Assembly: GCF_004614185.1 (NCBI RefSeq)
Contig: NZ_SPVF01000063.1
Span: forward strand, 1 to 39,444
DNA: 39,444 nucleotides
Origin: Zemynaea arenosa
GTDB taxonomy: Bacteria > Pseudomonadota > Gammaproteobacteria > Burkholderiales > Burkholderiaceae_D
Reading direction: 5' to 3'
The notes under the pieces are model-generated. The model saw only the letters and a program-made list of their open reading frames with translations, was not told where the DNA came from and searched no databases. Both the position numbers and the translations under genes were made by a program. Below are positions 1 through 7,434 of this stretch, piece by piece. Position 1 is the stretch's first letter. Every line of letters begins with the position of its first letter.

Positions 1-183
1 CACGCGGCCAGGCATCCCGGCCGCGTGAGCGTGGACGACGACGGAGAGACCCACTGGAGCTGGCGCTACGAGACCTCGCCGCTGCGCGGCCCGCGCTGGT
101 CCTGCCGCGGCGAGCTGCACAACGATCTTGCGCCGGATGTGCGCTGCGGCCAGCGCCCGAACGAAGTGGCGGTCCAACGCTAA
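1..183 (+). CDS. C-terminal fragment of an unidentified protein (cut by window edge)
   Basis: Frame 1 is open from the first base to a TAA at 181-183, giving 60 residues without a start codon. The fragment is rich in Arg, Trp and acidic residues and I recognise no domain. It ends 28 bp before the next start, on the same strand, so it may share a transcript with the DUF2007 gene. A chance open frame in GC-rich DNA cannot be excluded, because only the tail is visible. Confidence 0.35.
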   Translation, partial: HAARHPGRVSVDDDGETHWSWRYETSPLRGPRWSCRGELHNDLAPDVRCGQRPNEVAVQR

Positions 184-211
184 CGCAGTTCTCACGATGG
201 GAGGCCCGCCG

Positions 212-577
212 ATGAAACACCCCAGCTCCACCCTGACCGCCGATGATCTGCCGGGCACGCCCAGCGGCGCTGACGCCGTAGCCGGCCGCCCCGCCGGAGT
301 CCTGCTCCCCGGCCGGGACCTTCTGATCGTTGCCCGCTACTTCACCCCGACCGAGGCGCACGTGGTGTGCGGCTGCCTGGTCGCCGCCGGCATCCCGGCG
401 GTCGTCGCTGACGACAACCTGGTGCAAGCCAATTCCCTGTGGACCCCGGCTCTGGGTGGGGTGCGCGTTCTCGTACCGTCTGAACACATGGCCGAGGCGC
501 AAGCCGTCATCGCCGCCTACGAGCGCGGCGAGTTCTCCTTGCGGGATGATGAGGACGTCGGCCCGGCGGCGCCTTAG
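212..577 (+). CDS. DUF2007-family small protein
   Basis: A 121-residue protein. After about 35 variable residues, the segment from LLIVARYFTPTEAH through GGVRVLVPSEHMAEA matches the DUF2007 fold (putative signal-transducing domain: a strand, a helix with 'A..L...GI.A.V.DD', then 'G.VRVLVP...A.EA'). There is no signal peptide or membrane segment. The ATG at 212 is preferred to upstream in-frame ATGs because GGGAGG lies 7 bp before it. The gene is convergent with the TetR gene, and the two stop codons overlap (TAG at 575-577, minus-strand TAA at 574-576). The biochemical role of the family is unknown to me; the family call rests on pattern only. Confidence 0.75.
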   Translation: MKHPSSTLTADDLPGTPSGADAVAGRPAGVLLPGRDLLIVARYFTPTEAHVVCGCLVAAGIPAVVADDNLVQANSLWTPALGGVRVLVPSEHMAEAQAVIAAYERGEFSLRDDEDVGPAAP

Positions 578-1209
578 GCGACCGTTGCGAGATTGACCAG
601 CAACTGGCGCACGGAGGCCCGCACGGCGTTGAATTCTGCGCGGCGGGTGTGGCGGTTCAGGCGGAACAGCATCAGGCCTTCGATCTGCGCCACCATGAGG
701 ATCGCGCGCTGCATGTATTCCTCGTCCCCGATCCGGGGATTCAGCCCGCGAATCAGGTTGTAGATCGTCTTGCGCTCGCGCGCCATCATCTTGTCCATCA
801 GCCGCGAGGCAAACGGATTGCGCGAGGCCAGCGCCCAGATCTCGAAGAACAGCGCGTGCGTCACCGGATCGGTGATTTCCTCCAAAAACATGTCCGCCGT
901 CGACAGGAAGCGCTCCAGCGGAGGCGCATCCTGCATGGCCGCCGCGATCGCGTCGATCTTCGACTGGAACACGTCCATCGTGTACAGCAGCAGCGCCTCC
1001 AGCAGCGAGTCCTTGTCCGGATAGTAGTGCTGCACATTGGAGAGCGAGATCCCGGCCCCCGCCGCCACCTTCCGCATCGACAGCCCTGCATACCCGTCGC
1101 TGGCCAGCAGGGTGCGCGCGCACTGGAGGATCTCCTGCGCCCGCCCGAGCCCTTTCTCGGTCGTGGACGAGGCTTTGTTTTTGAGAGCACTATTCAGCAT
1201 GGCTGTCAT
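574..1209 (-). CDS. TetR/AcrR-family transcriptional regulator of the adjacent acyl-CoA operon
   Basis: About 211 residues. The N-terminal third carries a TetR helix-turn-helix: 'ILQCARTLLASDGYAGLSMRKVA' followed by 'GISLSNVQHYYPDKDSLLEALL', the usual recognition helix and 'YY/F.sKe.L' signature. The C-terminal two thirds are helical with a probable ligand-binding domain. It is divergent from the thiolase/acyl-CoA dehydrogenase/racemase operon, and a palindrome plus a further half-site lie in the shared control region. I infer that it represses that operon and possibly itself, with an acyl-CoA intermediate as likely inducer. The start at 1209 is uncertain: ATG at 1200 is equally possible and neither has a good Shine-Dalgarno. 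The longer reading back to 1335 would run through the divergent promoter and is not believed. Confidence 0.88.
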   Translation of the reverse strand: MTAMLNSALKNKASSTTEKGLGRAQEILQCARTLLASDGYAGLSMRKVAAGAGISLSNVQHYYPDKDSLLEALLLYTMDVFQSKIDAIAAAMQDAPPLERFLSTADMFLEEITDPVTHALFFEIWALASRNPFASRLMDKMMARERKTIYNLIRGLNPRIGDEEYMQRAILMVAQIEGLMLFRLNRHTRRAEFNAVRASVRQLLVNLATVA

Positions 1210-1223
1210 TATGGCACGCCGAT

Positions 1224-1251
1224 TTGACAAATAGTACAGCTGACCTATAAT
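1224..1251 (+). promoter_or_regulatory. Consensus sigma70 promoter of the acyl-CoA operon
   Basis: TTGACA (1224-1229) and TATAAT (1246-1251) are both perfect hexamers separated by 16 bp. Transcription should start near 1258, about 43 bp before the thiolase ATG. A promoter this strong in a catabolic operon implies tight repression, which fits the operator half-sites overlapping the -10 and the start point. Confidence 0.8.
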
Positions 1252-1279
1252 CGTCCGACGCACTAGGTCGCCCGACCTA
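1242..1279. promoter_or_regulatory. Probable TetR operator: three GACCTA/TAGGTC half-sites
   Basis: A palindrome TAGGTCG-CC-CGACCTA lies at 1264-1279, just downstream of the predicted transcription start. A further GACCTA at 1242-1247 overlaps the -10 box and forms a wider inverted pair with TAGGTC at 1264-1269. This layout would let a TetR dimer (or two) block RNA polymerase. The assignment to the divergent TetR is by position only. Confidence 0.65.
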
Positions 1280-1300
1280 ATCACAGCTATGGAGACAGAG

Positions 1301-2485
1301 ATGAGCCGCAAAGTGTTCGTCGCCGGCGTGGGCATGATCCCGTTCGCGAAGCCCGGCAGCAGTGCCCCCTACGACGAGATGGGTGCCCACGCCGCCCGCC
1401 AGGCGCTGCAGGATGCCGGCGTCCCGTATGACAATGTGGAACAGGCCTACGCGGGCTACGTCTACGGCGACTCCACCAGCGGCCAGAAGGCCCTGTACAA
1501 GGTCGGCATGACCGGCATTCCTATCGTCAACGTCAACAACAACTGCTCCACCGGGTCCACCGCCCTGTTCCTCGCGCGCCAGGCCGTGGAAAGCGGCGCC
1601 GCCGACTGCGTTCTGGTGCTGGGCTTCGAGCAGATGGCGCCGGGCGCGCTGGCCTCCGTGTTCCAGGACCGCCCGAGTCCTTTCGACGCCTTCGACGATG
1701 TCACCGAGAAGCTGGTCGGCATGGCCGAGATCCCGCTGGCGCTGCGCTACTTCGGCGGCGCGGGCCTGGCTCATATGCAGAAGTACGGCACACCGCTGGA
1801 GGCTTTCGCGAAGGTACGCGCCAAAGCCAGCCGCCATGCCGTCAACAACCCGCTCGCCCTCTTCAAGAAAGAGGTGAGCGTCGATGACGTGATGAATGCG
1901 CCCGTGATCTGGCCCGGCGTGATGACCCGCCTGATGGCCTGTCCGCCGACCTGCGGGGCCGCGGCCGCGCTGCTGGTCTCCGAGGACTACGCCCGCAAGC
2001 ACGGCCTGCGCACCGACGTCTACATCGCGGCGCAGTCCATGACCACCGACCGCCCGGGCACCTTCAGCGCGGACGACATGATGCGCGTGGTCGGCTACGA
2101 CATGAGCCACGAAGCCGCCGCCCAGGTCTACGCCCGCTCCGGCATCGGCCCCGATCAACTGGACGTGGTGGAGCTGCACGACTGCTTCGCCCACAATGAG
2201 CTGATCACCTATGAAGCCCTGGGCCTGTGCGGCGAGGGCGAAGCGGACAAGTTCATCAGCGAGGGTGACAACACCTACGGCGGCAAGGTCGTTACCAATC
2301 CGTCCGGCGGCCTGCTGTCCAAGGGCCACCCGCTGGGGGCAACCGGTCTCGCCCAGTGCTACGAACTGACCCACCAGCTGCGCGGCACGGCCGACGCACG
2401 CCAGGTGGATGGTGCGCGCATCGCCCTCCAGCACAACCTGGGCCTGGGCGGCGCTTGCGTGGTCACCATGTACCGCTCGAATTGA
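1301..2485 (+). CDS. SCP-x-type thiolase (lipid-transfer-protein family)
   Basis: A 394-residue thiolase-fold protein predicted to cleave 3-ketoacyl-CoA. The nucleophile region is 'NNCSTGST' with Cys82. The 'ELHDCF' motif (His293, Cys295) and 'SKGHPLGATG' (His343) are those of the SCP-2/SCP-x thiolase branch rather than FadA-type enzymes, and the C-terminus has the usual 'GGACVV'. There is no SCP-2 sterol-carrier domain at the C-terminus. Start 1301 is chosen over ATG 1289 because a GGAG at 1291-1294 precedes it and the typical N-terminus (KVFVAGVGM) begins there. It is the first gene of an operon with the two following genes (gaps 9 and 10 bp). SCP-x thiolases typically act on methyl-branched or steroid side-chain 3-ketoacyl-CoAs; the substrate here is inferred. 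Confidence 0.9.
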   Translation: MSRKVFVAGVGMIPFAKPGSSAPYDEMGAHAARQALQDAGVPYDNVEQAYAGYVYGDSTSGQKALYKVGMTGIPIVNVNNNCSTGSTALFLARQAVESGAADCVLVLGFEQMAPGALASVFQDRPSPFDAFDDVTEKLVGMAEIPLALRYFGGAGLAHMQKYGTPLEAFAKVRAKASRHAVNNPLALFKKEVSVDDVMNAPVIWPGVMTRLMACPPTCGAAAALLVSEDYARKHGLRTDVYIAAQSMTTDRPGTFSADDMMRVVGYDMSHEAAAQVYARSGIGPDQLDVVELHDCFAHNELITYEALGLCGEGEADKFISEGDNTYGGKVVTNPSGGLLSKGHPLGATGLAQCYELTHQLRGTADARQVDGARIALQHNLGLGGACVVTMYRSN

Positions 2486-2494
2486 GGAGGCGCC

Positions 2495-3640
2495 ATGAAC
2501 TACGTCTCTCCCTGGATGGACGCAGACCTGGAAGGCTTCCGCGATGCGGTCAAACGCTTCGTGGACGCGGAAATCGTTCCGCACAATGAACGCTGGCGCA
2601 AGCAGCAGCACGTGGACCGCGACACCTGGAACAAGGCCGGCGAGATGGGCATCCTGCTCGCCGACATCCCGGAGGAATACGGCGGCTCCGGCGGCACCTT
2701 CGCGCACCAGGCGATCGTGTTCGAGGAGTTGAGCTTCTCCGGCGATACCGCCTTCGGCATCCACGTGCACGCCATCGTCGCGCACTATTTGCTGAACCAG
2801 GGCACCGAGGAGCAGAAGCGCACCTACCTTCCCAAGCTGGCCAGTGGCGAAATGGTGGCCGCCATCGCGATGACGGAGCCGGGCGCCGGTTCGGATCTCA
2901 AGGGTATCCGTACTACAGCTAAACTGGAGGGCGACCATTACGTGCTGCACGGGTCCAAGACCTTCATCTCCAATGGCTACCTGGCGGACTTGATCCTGGT
3001 GGTCGCCAAGACCGACCCCGAAGCAGGGTCCAAGGGCATTTCGCTGATGCTGCTTGAGACGAAGAACTGCGGCGACGGATTCCGCGTCGGCCGCATCTTG
3101 GAGAAGGTCGGCCAGAAGGGGCAGGACACCTGCGAACTGTTCTTCGACGGTGCCCGCGTGCCGCGTGAGAATGTGCTGGGCGGGGTGGAAGGCAAGGGCT
3201 TCGTGCAGCTGATGACTGAGCTGCCGTACGAGCGCGTGATTGTCGGCATCGCCGGCGTGGCCGCCATCGAGAAGGCACTGGCGCTCACCATCGAGCACAC
3301 CAAGGAGCGCAAGGCGTTCGGGCAAGCGCTCATCGAACTGCAGAATACGCGCTTCGTGCTCGCCGAGATCAAGACCGAAGCGACCGTGGCGCGCACCTTC
3401 ATCGACCGCTGCATCGTCGACATGCTGGAAGGGCGCATGGACACCGAACTCGCGTCCATGGCCAAGTACTGGATCACGGACCTGCAATGCAAAGTGGTGG
3501 ACCAGTGCGTGCAGCTGTTCGGCGGATATGGTTACATGCTTGAATATCCGATCGCGCAGCTGTACGTAGACGCACGTGTGCAGCGCATCTACGGCGGCGC
3601 CAACGAGATCATGAAAGAGATCATCTCTCGTTCTTTGTAA
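2495..3640 (+). CDS. Acyl-CoA dehydrogenase, LCAD-like
   Basis: A 381-residue FAD-dependent acyl-CoA dehydrogenase that would introduce the alpha,beta double bond and pass electrons to ETF. The family signature '[13 protein letters not shown]' is near residues 123-135, 'KTFISNG' near 155-161, and the C-terminal FAD/dimer region ends '[12 protein letters not shown]'. The position that holds the catalytic Glu in short/medium-chain enzymes (YEGT) is Gly here. A Glu lies instead in 'ELPYER' (Glu246), where long-chain and isovaleryl-CoA dehydrogenases keep theirs. The C-terminal half closely resembles mammalian LCAD as I recall it. A strong GAGGAG lies before the ATG, and the gene starts 9 bp after the thiolase stop. 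Substrate preference is inferred. Confidence 0.93.
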   Translation: MNYVSPWMDADLEGFRDAVKRFVDAEIVPHNERWRKQQHVDRDTWNKAGEMGILLADIPEEYGGSGGTFAHQAIVFEELSFSGDTAFGIHVHAIVAHYLLNQGTEEQKRTYLPKLASGEMVAAIAMTEPGAGSDLKGIRTTAKLEGDHYVLHGSKTFISNGYLADLILVVAKTDPEAGSKGISLMLLETKNCGDGFRVGRILEKVGQKGQDTCELFFDGARVPRENVLGGVEGKGFVQLMTELPYERVIVGIAGVAAIEKALALTIEHTKERKAFGQALIELQNTRFVLAEIKTEATVARTFIDRCIVDMLEGRMDTELASMAKYWITDLQCKVVDQCVQLFGGYGYMLEYPIAQLYVDARVQRIYGGANEIMKEIISRSL

Positions 3641-3650
3641 GGAGCAGTGC

Positions 3651-4787
3651 ATGGCGGGACCGCTGGCAGGGCTGAAGGTCATCGAGATGGTGGGTATCGG
3701 CCCTTGCCCGTTCGCGGCGATGCTGCTGGCCGATATGGGAGCCGACGTGATCCGCATCGACCGCGCGGCGCCGCCCGGTGCGGACAATCCGTTTCCCATC
3801 CTCGGGACCAAGTACGACGTGATGGCGCGCGGACGCGAGGCCATTGCTGTGGACCTCAAGAGTGCAGCGGGCCGCGCGACCGTGCTGGCGCTGGTCGAAC
3901 AAGCCGACATCCTGATCGAAGGATTCCGCCCCGGTGTGATGGAACGCCTTGGGCTCGGACCAGATGCGTGCCACGAGCGCAATCCACGGCTGGTCTTCGG
4001 CCGCATCACTGGCTGGGGGCAGGACGGCCCGCTCGCGCAGGCCGCGGGCCACGACATCAACTACATCGCGCTCACCGGCATGCTGGGTGCGATGGGCCGC
4101 CAAGGCGAGCCACCCGCTCCGCCCCTTAACCTCCTCGGCGACTTTGGTGGTGGCGGCATGCTGCTGGCCTTCGGCGTGATGTGCGCGGCGTGGGAAGCGC
4201 GCGCTTCCGGGCAAGGCCAAGTCGTGGACAGCGCCATGACCGATGGCGCGGCGCTGCTCGGGTCCATGATCTATGGGATGCGGGCCTACGGCGAGTGGAA
4301 TGCGCAGCGCGGTGCCAACATGCTCGACGGCGGCGCGCATTTCTACGACACCTATGCCTGTGCCGATGGCCGCTTCGTTTCGATCGGCGCCATCGAGCCC
4401 CAGTTCTATGCGAAGCTGCGCGCGCTGGCGGGCCTCGGCCAGGATCCCGACTTCGACGCCCAGATGGACCGCGAACGTTGGCCCGCGCTGAAGGCCAGGC
4501 TGGCCGCCATCTTCCGCACCCGCACGCGCGATGAGTGGTGCGCCCTGATGGAAGGCACGGACGCCTGCTTCGCCCCCGTGCTGGACATCGACGAAGCACC
4601 GCAGCACCCGCACAATGCGGACCGCCACACCTTCGTCGACATCGCGGGCGTCCCGCAACCCGCTCCCGCCCCGCGCTTCTCGCGCACCGCCGCGGACACG
4701 CCCATGCCGCCCTCGCGGACGGGCGCCGCCGCTGCTTTGCGCCGTTGGGGCGTCACGGAAGATCGTCTCCGCGCCCTCGGTCTGTGA
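3651..4787 (+). CDS. CoA-transferase family III protein, alpha-methylacyl-CoA racemase-like
   Basis: 378 residues of the CaiB/BaiF fold. The N-terminal part ('[12 protein letters not shown]') binds CoA. '[12 protein letters not shown]', '[11 protein letters not shown]' and 'IEPQFY' match the His, Asp and Glu regions of alpha-methylacyl-CoA racemases (AMACR/MCR), not the formyl-CoA transferase pattern. The likely reaction is interconversion of (2R)- and (2S)-2-methylacyl-CoA, needed because beta-oxidation dehydrogenases take only the S form. It is the third gene of the operon, 10 bp after the dehydrogenase, with GGAGCAG before the ATG. No enoyl-CoA hydratase or hydroxyacyl-CoA dehydrogenase is encoded beside it. 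A CoA-transferase role is the main alternative. Confidence 0.87.
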   Translation: MAGPLAGLKVIEMVGIGPCPFAAMLLADMGADVIRIDRAAPPGADNPFPILGTKYDVMARGREAIAVDLKSAAGRATVLALVEQADILIEGFRPGVMERLGLGPDACHERNPRLVFGRITGWGQDGPLAQAAGHDINYIALTGMLGAMGRQGEPPAPPLNLLGDFGGGGMLLAFGVMCAAWEARASGQGQVVDSAMTDGAALLGSMIYGMRAYGEWNAQRGANMLDGGAHFYDTYACADGRFVSIGAIEPQFYAKLRALAGLGQDPDFDAQMDRERWPALKARLAAIFRTRTRDEWCALMEGTDACFAPVLDIDEAPQHPHNADRHTFVDIAGVPQPAPAPRFSRTAADTPMPPSRTGAAAALRRWGVTEDRLRALGL

Positions 4788-4840
4788 GGGCTATCTGCCA
4801 CCCGCTACAATGCCTTTATTGCTGACTTGAGGGGGCGGGT

Positions 4841-5533
4841 ATGACGGTGGGCCGAATTCTGCGTGCGGTGCTGATTGGCGTGGCCGCGTTCTGGCTACTG
4901 TCCCTGCTCCCGGCTATCCTCCTGCGCATGAACGGCATCGAGCTTCCCCAAGCCCCGGCCGTGCCTGAGGAACCGGTCTACCACGACCGGACGGGCAAGA
5001 CCATCAACCGCGCCGAATACGACGCCATGCTGGGCCGCGAATACGCCGCCGCGCACGGCATCCGCACCCACGCCGAGTGCAAGGCCCAGCTTCAGCACCT
5101 CCAGCAGCTCGCGTGCGACCGCTACGTCTCAAGCCAGAAATCCATCCCGCCGCACATCAAGCAAACCGATTGGGCCAGCGGCAAAACCACCGAACAATGC
5201 CGCCGCGAAGTGGATGCCTACTGGAGCGCGTTGGTCGAGGACCTGCGCGAGATGGGTGACGATCACGCCGCCGGCGTCTGGACCCGCAAGCACTGGGCGC
5301 CGGAATCGGCCGAGTGCCAGAACTATGACAACGTCCGCATCAGCAAGGTGATCCACGAACCGCAGGCCCGCCTCAGCGCCATCCTGAAGCGCCTCGACAG
5401 CGGCGGCACCGCCACCGACGAAGACCGCGCCATGGTCCGCCGTGACCTGCCCGGCGTCGCCGCCTTCCCCGACAACCCCTACCGCACCGCCTACCTCAGG
5501 GACGCCGACCGCTTTCTACAGCTCGCGCCTTGA
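4841..5533 (+). CDS. Membrane-anchored protein of unknown function
   Basis: A 230-residue protein with one N-terminal hydrophobic segment (about residues 5-30, 'AVLIGVAAFWLLSLLPAILL'), then a hydrophilic domain with a PEEPVYHDR stretch and several Cys (AECKAQ, LACDRY, EQCRRE, AECQNY). If the anchor is a signal anchor, the Cys-containing part would be periplasmic and could form disulfides. A GAGGGGGC Shine-Dalgarno precedes the ATG. A TACAAT -10-like box at 4806-4811 suggests its own promoter, although the -35 is poor. I recognise no family. Confidence 0.75.
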   Translation: MTVGRILRAVLIGVAAFWLLSLLPAILLRMNGIELPQAPAVPEEPVYHDRTGKTINRAEYDAMLGREYAAAHGIRTHAECKAQLQHLQQLACDRYVSSQKSIPPHIKQTDWASGKTTEQCRREVDAYWSALVEDLREMGDDHAAGVWTRKHWAPESAECQNYDNVRISKVIHEPQARLSAILKRLDSGGTATDEDRAMVRRDLPGVAAFPDNPYRTAYLRDADRFLQLAP

Positions 5534-5618
5534 CGATTTGCCGTCCAGTTGGACAGTATCAATTGCGCCCCATGCGCTGCTCCTAAGCTGAGATCAAATC
5601 GCTTTCGGGGAGTGCATC

Positions 5619-6227
5619 ATGTGGTTCGATCACCAAGCCTTCTTTACCGCCTACGAGGACCGCTTCGCCCCGCTCACCGCGCCCAAGCGCGCGGGGCTGG
5701 ATGTGCTGCTCGGCTTCATGCAGCTGGACCAGGCGATCCAGGACATCCGCATCGCCGCCTACATGCTGGCCACGGTCAAGCACGAGTGCGCCGACAGCTG
5801 GCAGCCAATCACGGAGTGGGGCCCCGACGAGTACTTCGACAAGTACGAGCCGAACACGCCCCTCGGCGTGCAACTCGGCAATATCCAGCCGGGCGACGGG
5901 CGCCGCTACAAGGGCCGCGGCTATGTGCAGATCACCGGCCGTACCAATTACAGCCGCCTGGGCGACGCGCTTGGCATCGGCGACGCCCTCGTCAACGACC
6001 CCGACCGCGCGCTCGATCCGCTCACGGCCTACCGTATGCTGTCGATGGGGATGCTGGAGGGCATGTTCACCGGGCGGGCACTGGGTGACTACGTGAGCGA
6101 GCGCGGCACGGACTATGTGAACGCACGCCGCGTCGTCAACGGCCTGGACCAGGCGACCACGATTGCCGCCTATGCCCTCGGCATCGAACAGGCGTTGTAT
6201 CTTGCGCTGCTGACGGCGGGCGGGTGA
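5619..6227 (+). CDS. GH19-type chitinase / phage-endolysin-like lysozyme without signal peptide
   Basis: A 202-residue protein in the glycoside hydrolase 19 / lysozyme-like superfamily. '[11 protein letters not shown]' (Glu56) sits where the catalytic acid of this family is found, and '[15 protein letters not shown]' (residues 97-111) is the strong GH19 signature. The protein is a bare catalytic domain: it has no signal peptide, cell-wall-binding module or transmembrane segment, as in many phage endolysins. No holin, spanin or other phage gene lies nearby. GGGGAG precedes the ATG. A small inverted repeat, GTCCA-GT-TGGAC, at 5543-5554 lies in the upstream gap. It may be a domesticated endolysin or an intracellular/autolytic muramidase; the substrate (chitin or peptidoglycan) is not decided by sequence. 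Confidence 0.82.
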   Translation: MWFDHQAFFTAYEDRFAPLTAPKRAGLDVLLGFMQLDQAIQDIRIAAYMLATVKHECADSWQPITEWGPDEYFDKYEPNTPLGVQLGNIQPGDGRRYKGRGYVQITGRTNYSRLGDALGIGDALVNDPDRALDPLTAYRMLSMGMLEGMFTGRALGDYVSERGTDYVNARRVVNGLDQATTIAAYALGIEQALYLALLTAGG

Positions 6228-6270
6228 AACGGCCGTACAATCGGCGGGTCGCCACCTTCTTGACGCCGCC

Positions 6271-6678
6271 ATGCACGTGCTCCCCCTGCGCCTGAACCCG
6301 GGTGCCGACCTGCGGTCCACCCTCGCCGCCGCGCTCGCCGAAACCGGAGCGCAGGCGGGGTTCGTCCTGCAGGCGATCGGCAGCCTTTCCGTGGCGCGCT
6401 TGCGCCTGGCGGGCCGCGACGATCTAACCGAACTGACCGGCGACTACGAGATCCTGGCGCTGGCGGGTTCGCTGTCCGTCGATGGTCCACACCTGCACAT
6501 GAGCATTTCCGATCGCGACGGCAACGTCCTCGGCGGCCACGTGGGCACCGGTTGCGTGGTGCGGACCACGGTGGAAGCGCTGGTGGCCGTGCTGCCGGAA
6601 CACAGTTTCACGCGCGTGCACGACGCTGCCACCGGATACCCGGAACTGCACATCGCCCGCGCCGCGGGCTCCAGCTAG
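6271..6678 (+). CDS. PPC-domain (DUF296) putative DNA-binding protein
   Basis: A 135-residue single-domain protein. The pattern 'GFVLQAIGSLSVARLRLA', then 'LAGSLSVDGPHLHMSISDRDGNVLGGHV' with closely spaced His, is that of the PPC domain shared by plant AT-hook proteins and small bacterial proteins. Bacterial members form trimers and can bind metal through these His residues. It is preceded by a TACAAT -10-like box at 6236-6241. It converges on the LysE gene with a 16-bp gap. The cellular role of bacterial members is not settled. Confidence 0.82.
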   Translation: MHVLPLRLNPGADLRSTLAAALAETGAQAGFVLQAIGSLSVARLRLAGRDDLTELTGDYEILALAGSLSVDGPHLHMSISDRDGNVLGGHVGTGCVVRTTVEALVAVLPEHSFTRVHDAATGYPELHIARAAGSS

Positions 6679-6694
6679 CTCAATATCGGCGCCT

Positions 6695-7318
6695 TCAGCG
6701 CGCAACCAGCAGCCGCAGCCCCAGGCCGACGAAGATGGTCCCAGCCGCCCGATCCAGCCACATGCCTGCCTGCGGCCGTGCCTGCAGCCGCTGGCCCACC
6801 GCACCCGAGAAATATCCCAGCAGCCCGAACAACACCACCGCCTGCAGCGTGAACACGAGGCCCAGCACCGCCGTTTGCAGCGACGGGTGGCCCTGGCTGG
6901 CCACCACGAACTGCGGCAGGAAGGACAGGAAGAACAGCACCACCTTGGGATTGATGGCATTGGCGAACACGCCCTTGAGGAACAGCCGCCCGGCGGTCTC
7001 GTCCGCCGTCACCGCCGCCGCCTGCGCGCCGCCCTTGCTGCGCAGCGCGTTATAGCCCAGCCAGATCAAATACAGCCCGCCGCACACCTTGAGCGCTGTG
7101 AAGGCCACCGGTGACGCCGCCAGCAGGGCGCTCACCCCCAGCGCCGCCAGCAGAGTGTGGCTGAGACAACCCAGCGCGCAGCCGAGCCCGAACGCCATCC
7201 CCTTGATCCGTCCCTTGGACATGCCCAGGCCGAGCACCATGAGATTGTCCGGCCCGGGAGACAGCGTGATCAGCACGGCGACAGCGAGGAAGGACAGGAT
7301 TTGCTGGAGTGTGAGCAT
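6695..7318 (-). CDS. LysE/RhtB-family amino-acid exporter
   Basis: A 207-residue membrane protein with about six hydrophobic segments. The N-terminal 'LITLSPGPDNLMVLG' and the later 'GVFANAINPKVVLFFLSFLPQF' are the two hallmark LysE-family motifs. It is predicted to export an amino acid or metabolite from the cytoplasm; the substrate cannot be read from sequence. It is transcribed in the same direction as the upstream aminopeptidase, but an intrinsic terminator (7384-7417) separates them, so it is probably a separate unit. Confidence 0.92.
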   Translation of the reverse strand: MLTLQQILSFLAVAVLITLSPGPDNLMVLGLGMSKGRIKGMAFGLGCALGCLSHTLLAALGVSALLAASPVAFTALKVCGGLYLIWLGYNALRSKGGAQAAAVTADETAGRLFLKGVFANAINPKVVLFFLSFLPQFVVASQGHPSLQTAVLGLVFTLQAVVLFGLLGYFSGAVGQRLQARPQAGMWLDRAAGTIFVGLGLRLLVAR

Positions 7319-7383
7319 GGCAGGCGCGAGAGTGGGAGCGAACCTCTATTGTACGAGCTCGGCCGGAACCGGGCCCAGGCATG

Positions 7384-7417
7384 AAAAAGCCCGCGCTTCC
7401 TCGCAGAAGGCGGGCTT
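7384..7417 (-). terminator. Intrinsic terminator of the M1 aminopeptidase gene
   Basis: On the minus strand, AAGCCCGC (7417-7410) pairs with GCGGGCTT (7394-7387) across a 15-nt loop and is followed by further T residues (five consecutive, 7388-7384). It starts 17 bp after the aminopeptidase stop codon. Confidence 0.85.
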
Positions 7418-7434
7418 GGGAGGGTGTCAGGCGA

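Noticed and set aside
1277..4060. Very long minus-strand open frame (927 codons) opposite the acyl-CoA operon
   Set aside because: It is a GC-rich shadow of the three clear genes on the plus strand. Its His/Ala/Asp/Val-heavy composition is typical of antisense frames and no domain is recognisable.
3651..4787. Formyl-CoA or carnitine-type CoA-transferase
   Set aside because: The [11 protein letters not shown] and LLGDFGGGG regions fit the racemase branch better. The transferase option is kept only as an alternative in the annotation.
5619..6678. Prophage remnant around the GH19 lysozyme-like gene
   Set aside because: No integrase, structural, holin or att-like repeat is visible. The neighbours are ordinary chromosomal genes with similar base composition.
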